Counted from the stretch's first letter, positions 25,012 through 34,357 are shown. The stretch is DNA of 64,000 bases from JBBDMU01 sp040905685 (GCA_040905685.1 JBBDRB010000105.1:124001-188000), one strand, 5' to 3'. Numbers and translations: made by a program. Notes: generated by a model not told the origin, from the sequence alone.

Positions 25012-25617
25012 ATGAGTTCAGCAACTAGTTCTGGTTCAGCAAGCAGCAGGCAGGATCTGATGTGGGTAGAAGCGGCTCAGAAAGGGGATAAAGACTCTTA
25101 CGGGAAACTGGTAAATAAATACAGCAAGCCGCTGCACTATCACATAACAAAGATCATACACAATCCTGACCTGATCGAAGACCTTGTGCAGGATATATTC
25201 ATGAAAGCCTATGATAATATTGGCTCTTTCAACAGAGAATATGCATTCTCCACCTGGCTTTACCGAATTGCAACCAACCATAGCATTGATTACCTGAGGA
25301 AAAAAAAGGTAAAAACGTATTCCCTCGACCGTCCCGTTGAAGGTAAGGAAGGACCGATGACCCAGGAAATAGCGGATCAGGATAATGAGACGGACAGAGA
25401 AATCATCCACAAAGAACGAAACATGATCATAGTGGAGGCCATTAACAGCCTGCCCGAACGCTACCGCAAGGTTATACAGATGCGCCATATGGAAGAGAGA
25501 AGCTACCAGGAAATATCCGAGATCCTCGGTTTGCCGCTGGGGACCATAAAAGCACATCTGTTTCGGGCCCGGGAGTTGCTGAACAAATACCTTAAGGACA
25601 AGAGAAGCTGGATGTGA
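25012..25617 (+). CDS. ECF-type RNA polymerase sigma factor
   Basis: A 201-residue sigma-70 family factor of the ECF (RpoE-like) class. Region 2 runs through NPDLIEDLVQDIFMKAYDNIGSFNREYAFSTWLYRIATNHSIDYLRKKK, given here only as position about 55-105, and region 4 (about 145-195) has LPERYRKVIQMRHMEERSYQEI and GLPLGTIKAHLFRARELL. The start ATG at 25012 is chosen because residues encoded upstream in the same frame look unlike a sigma factor. No anti-sigma gene is adjacent, which is unusual for the class. Confidence 0.9.
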   Translation: MSSATSSGSASSRQDLMWVEAAQKGDKDSYGKLVNKYSKPLHYHITKIIHNPDLIEDLVQDIFMKAYDNIGSFNREYAFSTWLYRIATNHSIDYLRKKKVKTYSLDRPVEGKEGPMTQEIADQDNETDREIIHKERNMIIVEAINSLPERYRKVIQMRHMEERSYQEISEILGLPLGTIKAHLFRARELLNKYLKDKRSWM

Positions 25618-25691
25618 AGAGGCGCGAAATCCTCACAAAACAAAGTGGCAAATAATCAAGGAATGATGCAGTTAGCAATGCACTTAGGCAT

Positions 25692-25721
25692 TACACTTAA
25701 ACCTAAATTTCCGTAACTTTG
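25692..25721 (+). promoter_or_regulatory. probable guaB promoter, Bacteroidota type
   Basis: TAACTTTG (25714-25721) matches TAnnTTTG exactly; TTAC about 19 bases upstream is a partial -33 element. It lies 33 bases before the guaB start, leaving a short leader. Confidence 0.55.
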
Positions 25722-25754
25722 TAAAACTGTAACCCAAACTATTTTACCGACATT

Positions 25755-27233
25755 ATGACAGAAGCCAACCCATTTGAGCGCATATCCAGGGATGGATTAA
25801 CGTACGATGATGTATTTCTTGTACCGGCACACTCTCAGATACTTCCCCGTAACGTCGATACCTCGATTCAGCTAACGCCAAATCTAAGGCTGAATCTGCC
25901 GGTTATGAGCGCGGCCATGGATACCGTTTCCGAGTACAGGATGGCCATTGCCCTGGCCCGGGAGGGCGGCATAGCTATCCTGCACAAGAATATGACCATT
26001 ACAGAACAGGCCGAACATGTTCGTCTGGTTAAAAGAAGCGAAAGCGGGATGATCGTTGATCCCGTAACCCTTCAGAAGGAAGCCACTGTAAAGGATGCCC
26101 GCCACCTGATGAACAAGCATAAGATCGGCGGGATTCCCATTGTGGATGCCGGACAGAAGCTGGTCGGCATCGTCACTAACCGCGATCTTCGTTTTGAATC
26201 ACAGCCCGACAAAACATTGGGAGACATTATGACCTGTGATCAGCTGATCACGGCTAAAGTAGGCACTACCCTTAAAGAAGCCGAAAGCAAACTTCAGGAA
26301 TTCAAAGTAGAAAAACTGCCCATTGTCAATGATGACGGCTTATTAATGGGGCTTATAACCTTCAAGGATATTGAGAAGAAGAAAAATTTTCCGAATGCCA
26401 GCAAGGACTCCATCGGCAGGTTATGTGTCGGGGGGGCTGTGGGCATCTCGCCGGATACAATAAAACGCGTTTCCGCCCTGGTCGAAGCGGGTGTTGATAT
26501 CGTTGCCGTAGATACGGCTCACGGACATTCGGAAGGCGTGATACAGATGGTTTCCAGCATCAAGGCAAAATTTCCTCAACTGGACCTGATTGCCGGCAAT
26601 GTAGCTACGGCAGAGGCTGCCAAAGCCTTGTATGAAGCCGGGGCCAATGTAATCAAGGTGGGTGTCGGGCCCGGTTCCATTTGCACCACCCGGGTGGTCA
26701 CCGGCGTGGGGGTTCCACAGCTAAGCGCCGTAATGGAAGTCGCCGCCTTTGCTCACGCCGCGGGTATCAGCGTAATCGGGGATGGTGGCATTAAACATAC
26801 CGGAGACATCTCCAAAGCCATTGCCGGCGGAGCGGATGCCGTGATGATGGGATCCATGTTCGCCGGGGTCGATGAAAGTCCGGGAGAGACCATTATCTAT
26901 GAATCCAGAAAATTTAAATCTTACCGGGGAATGGGAAGTCTGGGGGCCATGAGCCAGGGCAGCAAAGACCGCTATTTTCAGGATGCTGAAGATGACATAA
27001 AAAAACTGGTCCCCGAGGGTATTGAAGGAAGGGTTCCCTATAAGGGACATTTGTCGGAAGTGGTTTACCAGATGTCCGGCGGACTGCGAGCCGCTATGGG
27101 ATACTGTGGAGCGAAGGATATTGGTGAATTGCAAAAAGCGCATTTCGTCAAGGTCACGGCGGCAAGCATTCGGGAAGGTCATCCGCATACCGTCCAAATT
27201 ACCAAAGAATCACCAAACTACTCCGGAGCGTGA
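25755..27233 (+). CDS. guaB: inosine-5'-monophosphate dehydrogenase
   Basis: A 492-residue IMP dehydrogenase, the NAD-dependent first step from IMP to GMP. It has the N-terminal barrel start (LTYDDVFLVPAHSQILPR), two CBS domains (about 95-205), the catalytic loop GVGPGSICTTRVVTGVGVPQ with active Cys, and the flap region YRGMGSLGAMSQGSKDRY. The length is normal. The product feeds guaA, which lies in another operon at about 55 kb. Confidence 0.97.
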   Translation: MTEANPFERISRDGLTYDDVFLVPAHSQILPRNVDTSIQLTPNLRLNLPVMSAAMDTVSEYRMAIALAREGGIAILHKNMTITEQAEHVRLVKRSESGMIVDPVTLQKEATVKDARHLMNKHKIGGIPIVDAGQKLVGIVTNRDLRFESQPDKTLGDIMTCDQLITAKVGTTLKEAESKLQEFKVEKLPIVNDDGLLMGLITFKDIEKKKNFPNASKDSIGRLCVGGAVGISPDTIKRVSALVEAGVDIVAVDTAHGHSEGVIQMVSSIKAKFPQLDLIAGNVATAEAAKALYEAGANVIKVGVGPGSICTTRVVTGVGVPQLSAVMEVAAFAHAAGISVIGDGGIKHTGDISKAIAGGADAVMMGSMFAGVDESPGETIIYESRKFKSYRGMGSLGAMSQGSKDRYFQDAEDDIKKLVPEGIEGRVPYKGHLSEVVYQMSGGLRAAMGYCGAKDIGELQKAHFVKVTAASIREGHPHTVQITKESPNYSGA

Positions 27234-27292
27234 AAGTCCCGGTGGCATAATTCTATATTAATAATTCCTAATAAATTCACTATCTTTTGCGG

Positions 27293-28165
27293 ATGATTGA
27301 TTTGATCAAAAAAATTATTAGCCGCAGAAGAGAAAACATAACTCTGGTACTGCTGGATAATAAGGGAACGGATGATCCGGAGCCTTATCTGATAAAACCT
27401 TTTGCCTTTATCGGTTTACTGACCGGCTTCAATCTTGTATTATGTTTCCTTGTCGCTTTTTTTTTCTATATAACCCCGGTCGGCAACATGATATTTAATA
27501 AAAGCGACAGGGAGGTCCGGCAGTCGATCATTGAAATAAGCCACCGGGTAATGTCGTTGCAGGATTCACTCCATACCAGAGATAAGCAATTGGAAGATCT
27601 CCGGACGGTTTTGGCTGAAGGCAGCGATACCACATTTTCCATTCATCCCATGGACTCAATGGATCAGCAGGAAGCATATTACGAAAACAGGCCCCAATCC
27701 ATAGCTTTGGATCCGCAGGTACGGATACAGAACGTTGATGTAAATCAGATTATCTATTCCCGCAATCTTACGGGGGAACCGGATTTCCCGGCTGACCCTC
27801 CGCTGACGGGCACCGTGACACGCATTTTTGATAAAGACCGGACTCATATGGGCATTGACATCGCGGCCTCAGAAGGGGCCAGTGCCAAAGTAATTGCCGA
27901 CGGGGTTATCACCAATGCCGACTGGACCATAAATTTTGGTTATGTCGTGCACGTGCACCATGGCAACGGATATATCAGCACGTATAAACATTTGTCCAAC
28001 CTATACAAGAAGAAGGGTGATTTTATCTTCAAAAACGATATTCTCGGCACCGTAGGAAGATCGGGTATATTAACATCAGGCCCGCACATTCATTTTGAAT
28101 TATGGAGAGATGGCATTGCCCTTGATCCTTCTCTGTATTTGTCCAATTTAATTAATGTTAACTAG
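27293..28165 (+). CDS. M23-family peptidase, bactofilin partner type
   Basis: A 290-residue membrane-anchored peptidoglycan peptidase. One membrane helix (about 40-62, FIGLLTGFNLVLCFLVAFFF) and a coiled-coil-like stretch precede an M23/LytM domain (about 170-285) with HMGIDIAASEGA, and HVHHGNGYISTYKHLS and GPHIHFELWRDG supplying the zinc and catalytic histidines. It directly precedes a bactofilin gene, a pairing known to set cell shape in several phyla (LmdC/BacM-like). ATG at 27293 is preferred to TTG at 27287. Confidence 0.9.
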   Translation: MIDLIKKIISRRRENITLVLLDNKGTDDPEPYLIKPFAFIGLLTGFNLVLCFLVAFFFYITPVGNMIFNKSDREVRQSIIEISHRVMSLQDSLHTRDKQLEDLRTVLAEGSDTTFSIHPMDSMDQQEAYYENRPQSIALDPQVRIQNVDVNQIIYSRNLTGEPDFPADPPLTGTVTRIFDKDRTHMGIDIAASEGASAKVIADGVITNADWTINFGYVVHVHHGNGYISTYKHLSNLYKKKGDFIFKNDILGTVGRSGILTSGPHIHFELWRDGIALDPSLYLSNLINVN

Positions 28166-28166
28166 T

Positions 28167-28622
28167 ATGTTTAATAATAAAAAAACCTCATCCACCAATA
28201 TCATGAAGACAGAAAACAACAGCGGTCAACCATCATTAAACATGATCAGCGAAGGAACACACATTAAAGGCGCGCTTGAAACCCAGAGTGATATCCGTGT
28301 TTCGGGCACAGTTGACGGAGAAATAAATTCCAAAGGAAAATGCATCGTTACCAAATCAGGCTATGTTAAAGGCAATGTAAATGCTCCGGAAGCGGATATT
28401 GCCGGTACCATAGAAGGAGAAATACTGGTTGTTGAACGTCTCATACTTCGGCAAACCGCTGTGGTAAACGGAGACATTTCTACCAAGACCCTGCTTGTTG
28501 AAGAAGGGGCCAGCTTTGAGGGAGCCTGCAAGATGAACTCCGGATCGGCCGGAAAGAAGGTTAACGGTAAAGACGCAAAAGAAGAAAAATCCCCGTCCGA
28601 TCCTGCCGTTACCAGGGTATGA
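28167..28622 (+). CDS. bactofilin (polymer-forming cytoskeletal protein)
   Basis: A 151-residue bactofilin. The core beta-helix (about 35-130) shows periodic Gly/Val turns such as GTHIKGALETQSDIRVSGTVDGEI and VTKSGYVKGNVNAPEADIAGTIEG. Flanking tails are polar, with a Lys-rich C-terminus. Bactofilins form nucleotide-free filaments at the membrane and recruit peptidoglycan enzymes. The ATG at 28167 is one base after the M23 stop; the upstream ATG at 28155 would overlap. The stop overlaps atpZ by four bases, tying it to the ATP synthase operon. Confidence 0.92.
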   Translation: MFNNKKTSSTNIMKTENNSGQPSLNMISEGTHIKGALETQSDIRVSGTVDGEINSKGKCIVTKSGYVKGNVNAPEADIAGTIEGEILVVERLILRQTAVVNGDISTKTLLVEEGASFEGACKMNSGSAGKKVNGKDAKEEKSPSDPAVTRV

Positions 28623-28852
28623 AAGGCTTATATGCCGTTTCCAAGTACCTCGGTCTGGGTTTCCAGATAGCAGGCACGATGATCGTGCCCGTTCTTATAG
28701 GTATTTTTATTGATAAGCAATTTGAAACGACACCTTTCGGAGTCATTGCCGGCTCTTTGCTTGGTTTCGTCGGCTTATTTGCTTTTATCTACAAGCTGGC
28801 AATAGAGTTGCAAAATTCAAATGATAAGCCTAAAAGAAAACCAAACCCTTAA
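28619..28852 (+). CDS. atpZ: AtpZ/AtpI-family small membrane protein
   Basis: A 77-residue protein with two membrane helices (about 10-30 and 40-63), GLGFQIAGTMIVPVLIGIFIDK followed by a loop and AGSLLGFVGLFAFIYKLAIEL, and a basic tail. This matches AtpZ/AtpI-type proteins encoded at the head of ATP synthase operons and thought to aid c-ring assembly or ion supply. The start overlaps the bactofilin stop in an ATGA, showing translational coupling. Confidence 0.85.
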   Translation: MKGLYAVSKYLGLGFQIAGTMIVPVLIGIFIDKQFETTPFGVIAGSLLGFVGLFAFIYKLAIELQNSNDKPKRKPNP

Positions 28853-29228
28853 ATTTACCCGGATGATCCTGGGCATCGACGCGGCTGTGCTTGTTCTGGC
28901 CGGCTACCCGCTGTATGTGAATTATGGTGCGGAAATGGTGAGCAGTTTCCTTATCGGGTTCCTTATAACGTCCGCGGCCTTTGTCACGGCGATGTACCTG
29001 ATCGAGACGAATTACGATGAAGCGTTTAACACCTTCATGATACTGGTAATGGGGGGAATGTTCGGCAAATTGCTTTTCCTTAGCGGAGCCATCCTGTTTG
29101 TATTTATTTTTTCAATTTTACATCAAATAGGTTTCACTATTGCGGTGTTATTTTCTTATCTTTACAAATCTGTGGCGGAAATTATTTTTATTAACAAGAT
29201 TTCAGGCAAATCGCGTCTTCCCCAGTAA
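28821..29228 (+). CDS. four-helix membrane protein of ATP synthase operon (AtpI-like)
   Basis: A 135-residue protein with four hydrophobic segments, roughly 15-35, 40-62, 70-95 and 95-120, and a basic C-terminus. Position between atpZ and atpB is that of uncI/atpI, so a role in F0 assembly is plausible. No diagnostic motif was recognised. The ATG at 28821 overlaps atpZ by 32 bases; the ATG at 28863 is an alternative with no overlap. Confidence 0.75.
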   Translation: MISLKENQTLKFTRMILGIDAAVLVLAGYPLYVNYGAEMVSSFLIGFLITSAAFVTAMYLIETNYDEAFNTFMILVMGGMFGKLLFLSGAILFVFIFSILHQIGFTIAVLFSYLYKSVAEIIFINKISGKSRLPQ

Positions 29229-30290
29229 ATGACACACTTATTCAGAACTGCTTTTTTATTTTTACTACTTACTGCGTTAACATCGCAAGCCGTTTTATCC
29301 GCAGATCAGGAGAACGATAACACCGTCGACGTTGTCGGCAAGGTACTGGATCATTACTACCTGGATTTTAGCCCTCTGGGGCGGCTTGAGCTGCCTCGTT
29401 TTTTATATGACCATGAGGGATTTCATTTCTTTGGGTCCACGACAGCGGCCATCAACTCGGATACCTTTACCGATGAAGCCTACCTGGATGACCCCTCAGC
29501 AGCGACCGGCGGCCCGTCAACCTACCATATCGTGAGGGTGGACAGCCGGCCGGTGCAGTTCGATTTCTCAATCACGTCTCACCTGGTTTTCTTCTGGTTC
29601 AGCGCCTTGCTGACGCTGGCTGTATTTATTCCCCTGACCCGACGGTATAAAGCTGGTCAGGGTACGGAAACGGAGCCTAAAGGGGCTTTTCAAAACCTGT
29701 TCGAGACCTTTGTCGTATTTGTACGCGATGATATTGCCAGGCCCAACATCGGGCCTGATTATCTGAGGTTCACGCCGTATCTGCTTACCGTATTTTTCCT
29801 TATTCTTTTCATGAACCTGTTCGGCCTGATGCCCTGGGGGGTTTCCTCTACAGCCGATATCACGGTTACGGCTGTCCTGGCCCTGATGACCTTCGCGATT
29901 ACCCAGCTTTCCGCATCCAGGGATTACTGGAAGCATATATTCTGGTTCCCCGGCGTTCCGTTTTATATCCGGATCATCTTGTTCCCCGTGGAATTTATCG
30001 GCATTTTCACCAAACCGTTTTCCCTCGCCATTCGTCTGTTTGCCAATATGGCTTCCGGCAAAATCCTGATTTTTTCCATTCTTGGGATCATATTCGTATT
30101 CAATAATTTATTCGGTTCAACCGTAGCATATTTGTCATCCCCGATCTGGGTTGTGATGACCTTATTCGTTTACCTGATCAAAGCGTTTATCGCATTCATT
30201 CAGGCTTATGTCTTTACCATACTGTCCGCCCTGTTTATAGGCATGGCGATGGTTGAACATGAAGAAATACATGAGGCTGAAAAATTCTAG
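29229..30290 (+). CDS. atpB: F0F1 ATP synthase subunit a
   Basis: A 353-residue F0 subunit a, forming the proton half-channels beside the c-ring. An N-terminal signal-like segment (residues 1-24) and a periplasmic extension precede the membrane part, a form typical of Bacteroidota. The essential Arg lies in FTKPFSLAIRLFANMASGKIL, and the C-terminal helix reads LIKAFIAFIQAYVFTILSALFIG. It directly follows the AtpI-like gene. Confidence 0.95.
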   Translation: MTHLFRTAFLFLLLTALTSQAVLSADQENDNTVDVVGKVLDHYYLDFSPLGRLELPRFLYDHEGFHFFGSTTAAINSDTFTDEAYLDDPSAATGGPSTYHIVRVDSRPVQFDFSITSHLVFFWFSALLTLAVFIPLTRRYKAGQGTETEPKGAFQNLFETFVVFVRDDIARPNIGPDYLRFTPYLLTVFFLILFMNLFGLMPWGVSSTADITVTAVLALMTFAITQLSASRDYWKHIFWFPGVPFYIRIILFPVEFIGIFTKPFSLAIRLFANMASGKILIFSILGIIFVFNNLFGSTVAYLSSPIWVVMTLFVYLIKAFIAFIQAYVFTILSALFIGMAMVEHEEIHEAEKF

Positions 30291-30344
30291 ATCAACTGAA
30301 CTTCCAATAACCCATACAAAACAAAAAATAATACAGGAGAAAAA

Positions 30345-30563
30345 ATGGAATTAGCATATTTAGCAGCAGGATTAGGCGCAGGACTCGTATCTATCGGAGC
30401 CGGAGTGGGCATTGGTATGATCGGTAAAGGGGCCATGGAGGGGACGGCCCGCCAGCCGGAAGCATCCAACGATATAAGAACATCCATGTTGATCTCTGCG
30501 GCATTTATCGAGGGTGTGGCTCTGTTTGGCCAGGTAGTATGTATCATCCTTGCTTTCAGCTAA
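30345..30563 (+). CDS. atpE: F0F1 ATP synthase subunit c
   Basis: A 72-residue two-helix subunit of the rotating c-ring. Helix 1 has the Gly-rich packing pattern GAGLVSIGAGVGIGMIGKGA, the polar loop is ARQPEA, and the ion-binding Glu is residue 56 in AAFIEGVALFG. The residues typical of sodium-binding c subunits (Gln in helix 1, Ser/Thr after the Glu) are absent, so proton coupling is inferred. The AGGAGA ribosome binding site lies upstream. Confidence 0.97.
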   Translation: MELAYLAAGLGAGLVSIGAGVGIGMIGKGAMEGTARQPEASNDIRTSMLISAAFIEGVALFGQVVCIILAFS

Positions 30564-30582
30564 AACTTAACAAAAATATACC

Positions 30583-31122
30583 ATGAGCTTTATATTAGCA
30601 CAAGGGTTGCTCGATGTCGATTCCGGGCTCTTTTTCTGGGTATTGATTACCTTCCTGTTGTTTTTATTTATTCTGGCTAAATTCGCCTGGAAACCCATTC
30701 TCGGGGCCCTGGGCGAAAGAGAGCTGAATATTAAGAACTCCCTGGAAGCGGCCAAAAAGGCTATGGCTGAAGCGGAGCGGATTTCCCGGCAAAACGAGAA
30801 CGCCGTACGCGATGTGGAGGCCATGGCCCAGAAGATCAGGAAGGAAGCTCAGGAAAAAGCCGATGCCCTGCGTGATGAACGCATGGACCAGGCAAAGCGG
30901 GAAGCCGCCAAATTGCTGGAGCAGGCCCGCAGCACCATTGAACAGGAAAAAAGGAAAGCGCTGGTTGAATTGCGCACCGAGGTAGCCGAACTGGCCATCA
31001 AGGCAACGACCCTGATCCTGGAAAACGAAATTGACGCCACCAAAAACAAGGCGCTTGTCGATAATCTGATTCATGATCTGTCGGAAATATCAGAAAATGA
31101 GGTAGCGCCGAATGTCAGCTAA
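30583..31122 (+). CDS. atpF: F0F1 ATP synthase subunit b
   Basis: A 179-residue peripheral stalk subunit with one N-terminal membrane helix (about 14-32, GLFFWVLITFLLFLFILAKF) and a long charged coiled coil through the C-terminus. The KPILGALGEREL segment after the helix is typical. It ends with an 11-base overlap with atpH, so delta is translationally coupled. Confidence 0.95.
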   Translation: MSFILAQGLLDVDSGLFFWVLITFLLFLFILAKFAWKPILGALGERELNIKNSLEAAKKAMAEAERISRQNENAVRDVEAMAQKIRKEAQEKADALRDERMDQAKREAAKLLEQARSTIEQEKRKALVELRTEVAELAIKATTLILENEIDATKNKALVDNLIHDLSEISENEVAPNVS

Positions 31123-31654
31123 AGCAGCCCGCCGTTATTCTACGGCATTATTGAGTTTAGCCGCAGAGAAGCAGCAGACTGACCAGGTCCTGAAGGATAT
31201 CGGGTTCATTCGCAGGACCATTCTTGATTCCAGGGAATTAACGCTTTTTTTGGATAGCAAGATTATAAACCAGGATAAAAAGCAGGCTGTGTTAACGGAG
31301 CTGTTCTATACACAGGTAAGTACGCTGACCCGTGAATTTCTAACCTTCCTGGTATCGAAAAATCGTGAAGAATTACTGCCGGACATCACCAAAACGCTGC
31401 TTTTCGATTACAATAAAGCTGCAGGCATTCTGGATGTGCAGATAGCCCATTCGGGGCATGTGGATGAAAATCATCTGAAAAGCATAAAATCAGTCCTGGA
31501 AGATAAGACCGGCAAGAAGATCAATTTTAACTTAAAAAAGGATGCATCCTTAATGGGTGGCATAACCGTTAAAATCGATGATACCGTGATTGACGGTTCC
31601 GTAAAAAACAAGATTAAAAAATTGGAATCCCTCTTCATGGGATCCGCTGTATAG
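31112..31654 (+). CDS. atpH: F0F1 ATP synthase subunit delta
   Basis: A 180-residue delta subunit linking the peripheral stalk to the F1 head. It starts SAKAARRYSTALLSLA, the family hallmark, and has a C-terminal domain with DASLMGGITVKIDDTVIDGSV. It overlaps atpF by 11 bases and precedes atpA by 29. Confidence 0.95.
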   Translation: MSAKAARRYSTALLSLAAEKQQTDQVLKDIGFIRRTILDSRELTLFLDSKIINQDKKQAVLTELFYTQVSTLTREFLTFLVSKNREELLPDITKTLLFDYNKAAGILDVQIAHSGHVDENHLKSIKSVLEDKTGKKINFNLKKDASLMGGITVKIDDTVIDGSVKNKIKKLESLFMGSAV

Positions 31655-31683
31655 AAACAGAAATATTATTTACAGGATGTATT

Positions 31684-33300
31684 ATGAGTCAAGTTCGACC
31701 TGAAGAAGTTTCGGCTATACTTCGCAAACAACTGGCCGGTTTTGATAACAAATCCGATATCTATGACGTCGGCACGGTCCTGGAAGTGGGCGATGGCATT
31801 GCCCGTGTGTACGGACTGTCAAAAATTCAGGCCGGTGAACTGGTTGAACTGCCTGATTCACTGGATGAAAGCGGGCAGCCGGTCCGCGGAATGGTCCTGA
31901 ACCTGGAAGAAGATAACGTCGGTATCGTTCTCTTCGGCTCCGTTGAAGCCGTCTCTGAGGGGCATACCGTCAGGCGGACCAAAGATATTGCCTCACTTCC
32001 GGTAGGTGAAGGCCTGCTGGGCCGGGTTATTGACCCACTGGGCCGTCCCGTGGATGGCAAGGGCCCCATTGCCGGCAAAACCTATAAGTCACCCCTTGAA
32101 CGCAAAGCCCCGGGTGTAATCTACCGGGAACCGGTTACCGAGCCGCTGCAAACCGGGCTAAAAGCTATTGATACGCTGATCCCTATCGGAAGAGGACAGC
32201 GGGAGTTGATCATTGGCGACCGGCAGACTGGTAAAACGTCCATAGCCGTCGATACCATTTTAAACCAGAAAGAAACTCATAATACCGATAAACCGGTTTA
32301 TTGCATTTATGTGGCTATCGGCCAGAAGGGATCAACCATTGCCCAGGTGAACCGGGTACTCGAGGAAAAAGGGGCGAAAGAATACACCACGATCGTTTCG
32401 GCTCCCGCTTCCGTGGCCGCCCCGTTCCGGTTCATTGCACCCTATGCCGGTACGGCTATCGGTGAGTTTTTCCGTGATACGGGCCGCCACGCCCTTATTA
32501 TCTTCGATGACTTATCGAAGCAAGCTGTATCCTACCGTGAAGTTTCCCTTTTGCTTCGCCGCCCGCCCGGACGTGAAGCCTATCCCGGCGATGTGTTCTA
32601 TTTGCACAGCCGGCTGCTGGAACGCGCGGCGAAAATCAACAAGAATGACAGTGTGGCCCAGAATATGAATGATGTGCCGGAAGATATTCGTCCGCTGCTT
32701 AAAGGTGGCGGGTCGCTAACGGCGCTTCCTATTATCGAAACTCAGGCCGGCGATGTTTCCGCCTACATTCCCACCAACGTGATTTCCATAACGGACGGAC
32801 AGATATTTCTGCAGACGAGCCTCTTTAATTCCGGCATCCGTCCTGCCATTGATGTGGGTATCTCCGTATCCAGGGTGGGGGGCAATGCTCAGGTGAAATC
32901 CATGAAAAAACTGGCCGGGACGATGAAGCTTGACCTGGCCCAGTATCGTGAACTCGAGGCTTTTGCCAAATTCGGTTCCGACCTTGACCTGTCAACCCAG
33001 CAACAGCTAAGCCGGGGTGCCCGGTCTGTTGAGCTGCTTAAACAAGGTCTGTACAAGCCTATGTCCGTCGACAAGCAGATTGCCATTCTACTGGTGAACA
33101 GCAAAGGAATACTTGATAAAATCCCGGTTGACAAAATCTCCGATTTCGAAACGCGTTTCCTGGAGACAATCAGCCTGAAATACGAGGATGAGCTGGAGGA
33201 CCTGGGCCGGGCAGGCACATTAAATCCTGAATTTCAGGAAAAACTGCTCAAGGAAGCAGAGACCATACGAAGCATAATCACAAAGCCGGTGGATCAATAA
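31684..33300 (+). CDS. atpA: F0F1 ATP synthase subunit alpha
   Basis: A 538-residue alpha subunit of F1, a non-catalytic nucleotide-binding partner of beta. The P-loop GDRQTGKTS is near residue 179, and IYVAIGQKGSTIAQV and the arginine-finger region PAIDVGISVSRVGG near 385 are present. The length is normal, with a slightly extended C-terminus. The stop overlaps the atpG start by one base. Confidence 0.97.
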   Translation: MSQVRPEEVSAILRKQLAGFDNKSDIYDVGTVLEVGDGIARVYGLSKIQAGELVELPDSLDESGQPVRGMVLNLEEDNVGIVLFGSVEAVSEGHTVRRTKDIASLPVGEGLLGRVIDPLGRPVDGKGPIAGKTYKSPLERKAPGVIYREPVTEPLQTGLKAIDTLIPIGRGQRELIIGDRQTGKTSIAVDTILNQKETHNTDKPVYCIYVAIGQKGSTIAQVNRVLEEKGAKEYTTIVSAPASVAAPFRFIAPYAGTAIGEFFRDTGRHALIIFDDLSKQAVSYREVSLLLRRPPGREAYPGDVFYLHSRLLERAAKINKNDSVAQNMNDVPEDIRPLLKGGGSLTALPIIETQAGDVSAYIPTNVISITDGQIFLQTSLFNSGIRPAIDVGISVSRVGGNAQVKSMKKLAGTMKLDLAQYRELEAFAKFGSDLDLSTQQQLSRGARSVELLKQGLYKPMSVDKQIAILLVNSKGILDKIPVDKISDFETRFLETISLKYEDELEDLGRAGTLNPEFQEKLLKEAETIRSIITKPVDQ

Positions 33301-34205
33301 TGGCGAATCTAAGAGATATACGCGACCGGATTGGCTCGGTCAAAAATACCCAGCAGATTACCCGTGCCATGAAAATGGTGGCTGCGGCACGGCTGCGCAA
33401 AGCCCAGCAAAGCCTGCTGGCCGCCAGACCCTATTCATCCCGGCTGAAAGAGGTCATAGCCCGGTTAATGCGTAACACCGATACCCGCGACGAACTGTTA
33501 AGGCCCAGGCCGGATCCTGAGCAGGTTCTGTTTATTGTAATTGCTTCAGACCGGGGATTATGCGGCGGATTTAATGCAAATCTGTTTCGCGTTATCGAAA
33601 ACAGGATAGAGCGTGACTTCCGGGAAAAGGTCAAAAACGACAATTTTTCCATGATCTGCATAGGAAAAAAAGCGAATGACCATTTTAAGAAACGGGGTTA
33701 TACACTGCACGGAAACTACAGCGGCTTTTTTGAAGATTATACCTATGAAAAAACAGCCGACATTATGGAATGGGTAGTTGACCGCTTTAAGAAGAAAAAA
33801 TTTGATGCGGTTTACCTGTGTTTTAATGAGTTTATGTCTGCGATCAGTCAAAGGCGCCTGATCGAACCCCTGCTTCCGGTGGCCGGGGAATTCAATGAAG
33901 AGGGCCCTGAGGGTTCCCCGGAGGATGAGTACAAGGCCGGGATCGATTATATTTATGAACCCAGTCCGGAAAAGATCATAAAAGAATTAGTTCCCCTTCA
34001 TCTTAATATTCAACTTTGGCGTTCCATACTGGAATCCCACGGATCCGAACAGGGTGCCCGTATGGCAGCGATGGATAATGCCACGGAAAATGCCGGTGAG
34101 ATCATCAGTGACTTACAGCTTAAATACAACCAGGCAAGGCAGGCTGCCATTACAACCGAGATTTCCGAGATCGTCTCCGGCGCTGAAGCATTGGGTGGGG
34201 ACTAA
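33300..34205 (+). CDS. atpG: F0F1 ATP synthase subunit gamma
   Basis: A 301-residue central-shaft subunit. The N-terminal helix (LRDIRDRIGSVKNTQQITRAMKMVAAARLRKA, about 4-35) and C-terminal helix (RMAAMDNATENAGEIISDL and YNQARQAAITTEISEIVSGAEAL) form the coiled-coil axle; SDRGLCGGFNANLF is typical of the Rossmann part. It is the last atp gene here: atpD and atpC do not follow, as in many Bacteroidota where they lie elsewhere. Confidence 0.96.
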   Translation: MANLRDIRDRIGSVKNTQQITRAMKMVAAARLRKAQQSLLAARPYSSRLKEVIARLMRNTDTRDELLRPRPDPEQVLFIVIASDRGLCGGFNANLFRVIENRIERDFREKVKNDNFSMICIGKKANDHFKKRGYTLHGNYSGFFEDYTYEKTADIMEWVVDRFKKKKFDAVYLCFNEFMSAISQRRLIEPLLPVAGEFNEEGPEGSPEDEYKAGIDYIYEPSPEKIIKELVPLHLNIQLWRSILESHGSEQGARMAAMDNATENAGEIISDLQLKYNQARQAAITTEISEIVSGAEALGGD

Positions 34206-34271
34206 GCCAGTTACCGTTTTATTCTGCTGACGGCTGTATTTATGGTTTCATTTTCATATATTTAACCGACC

Positions 34272-34357
<86 letters not shown>

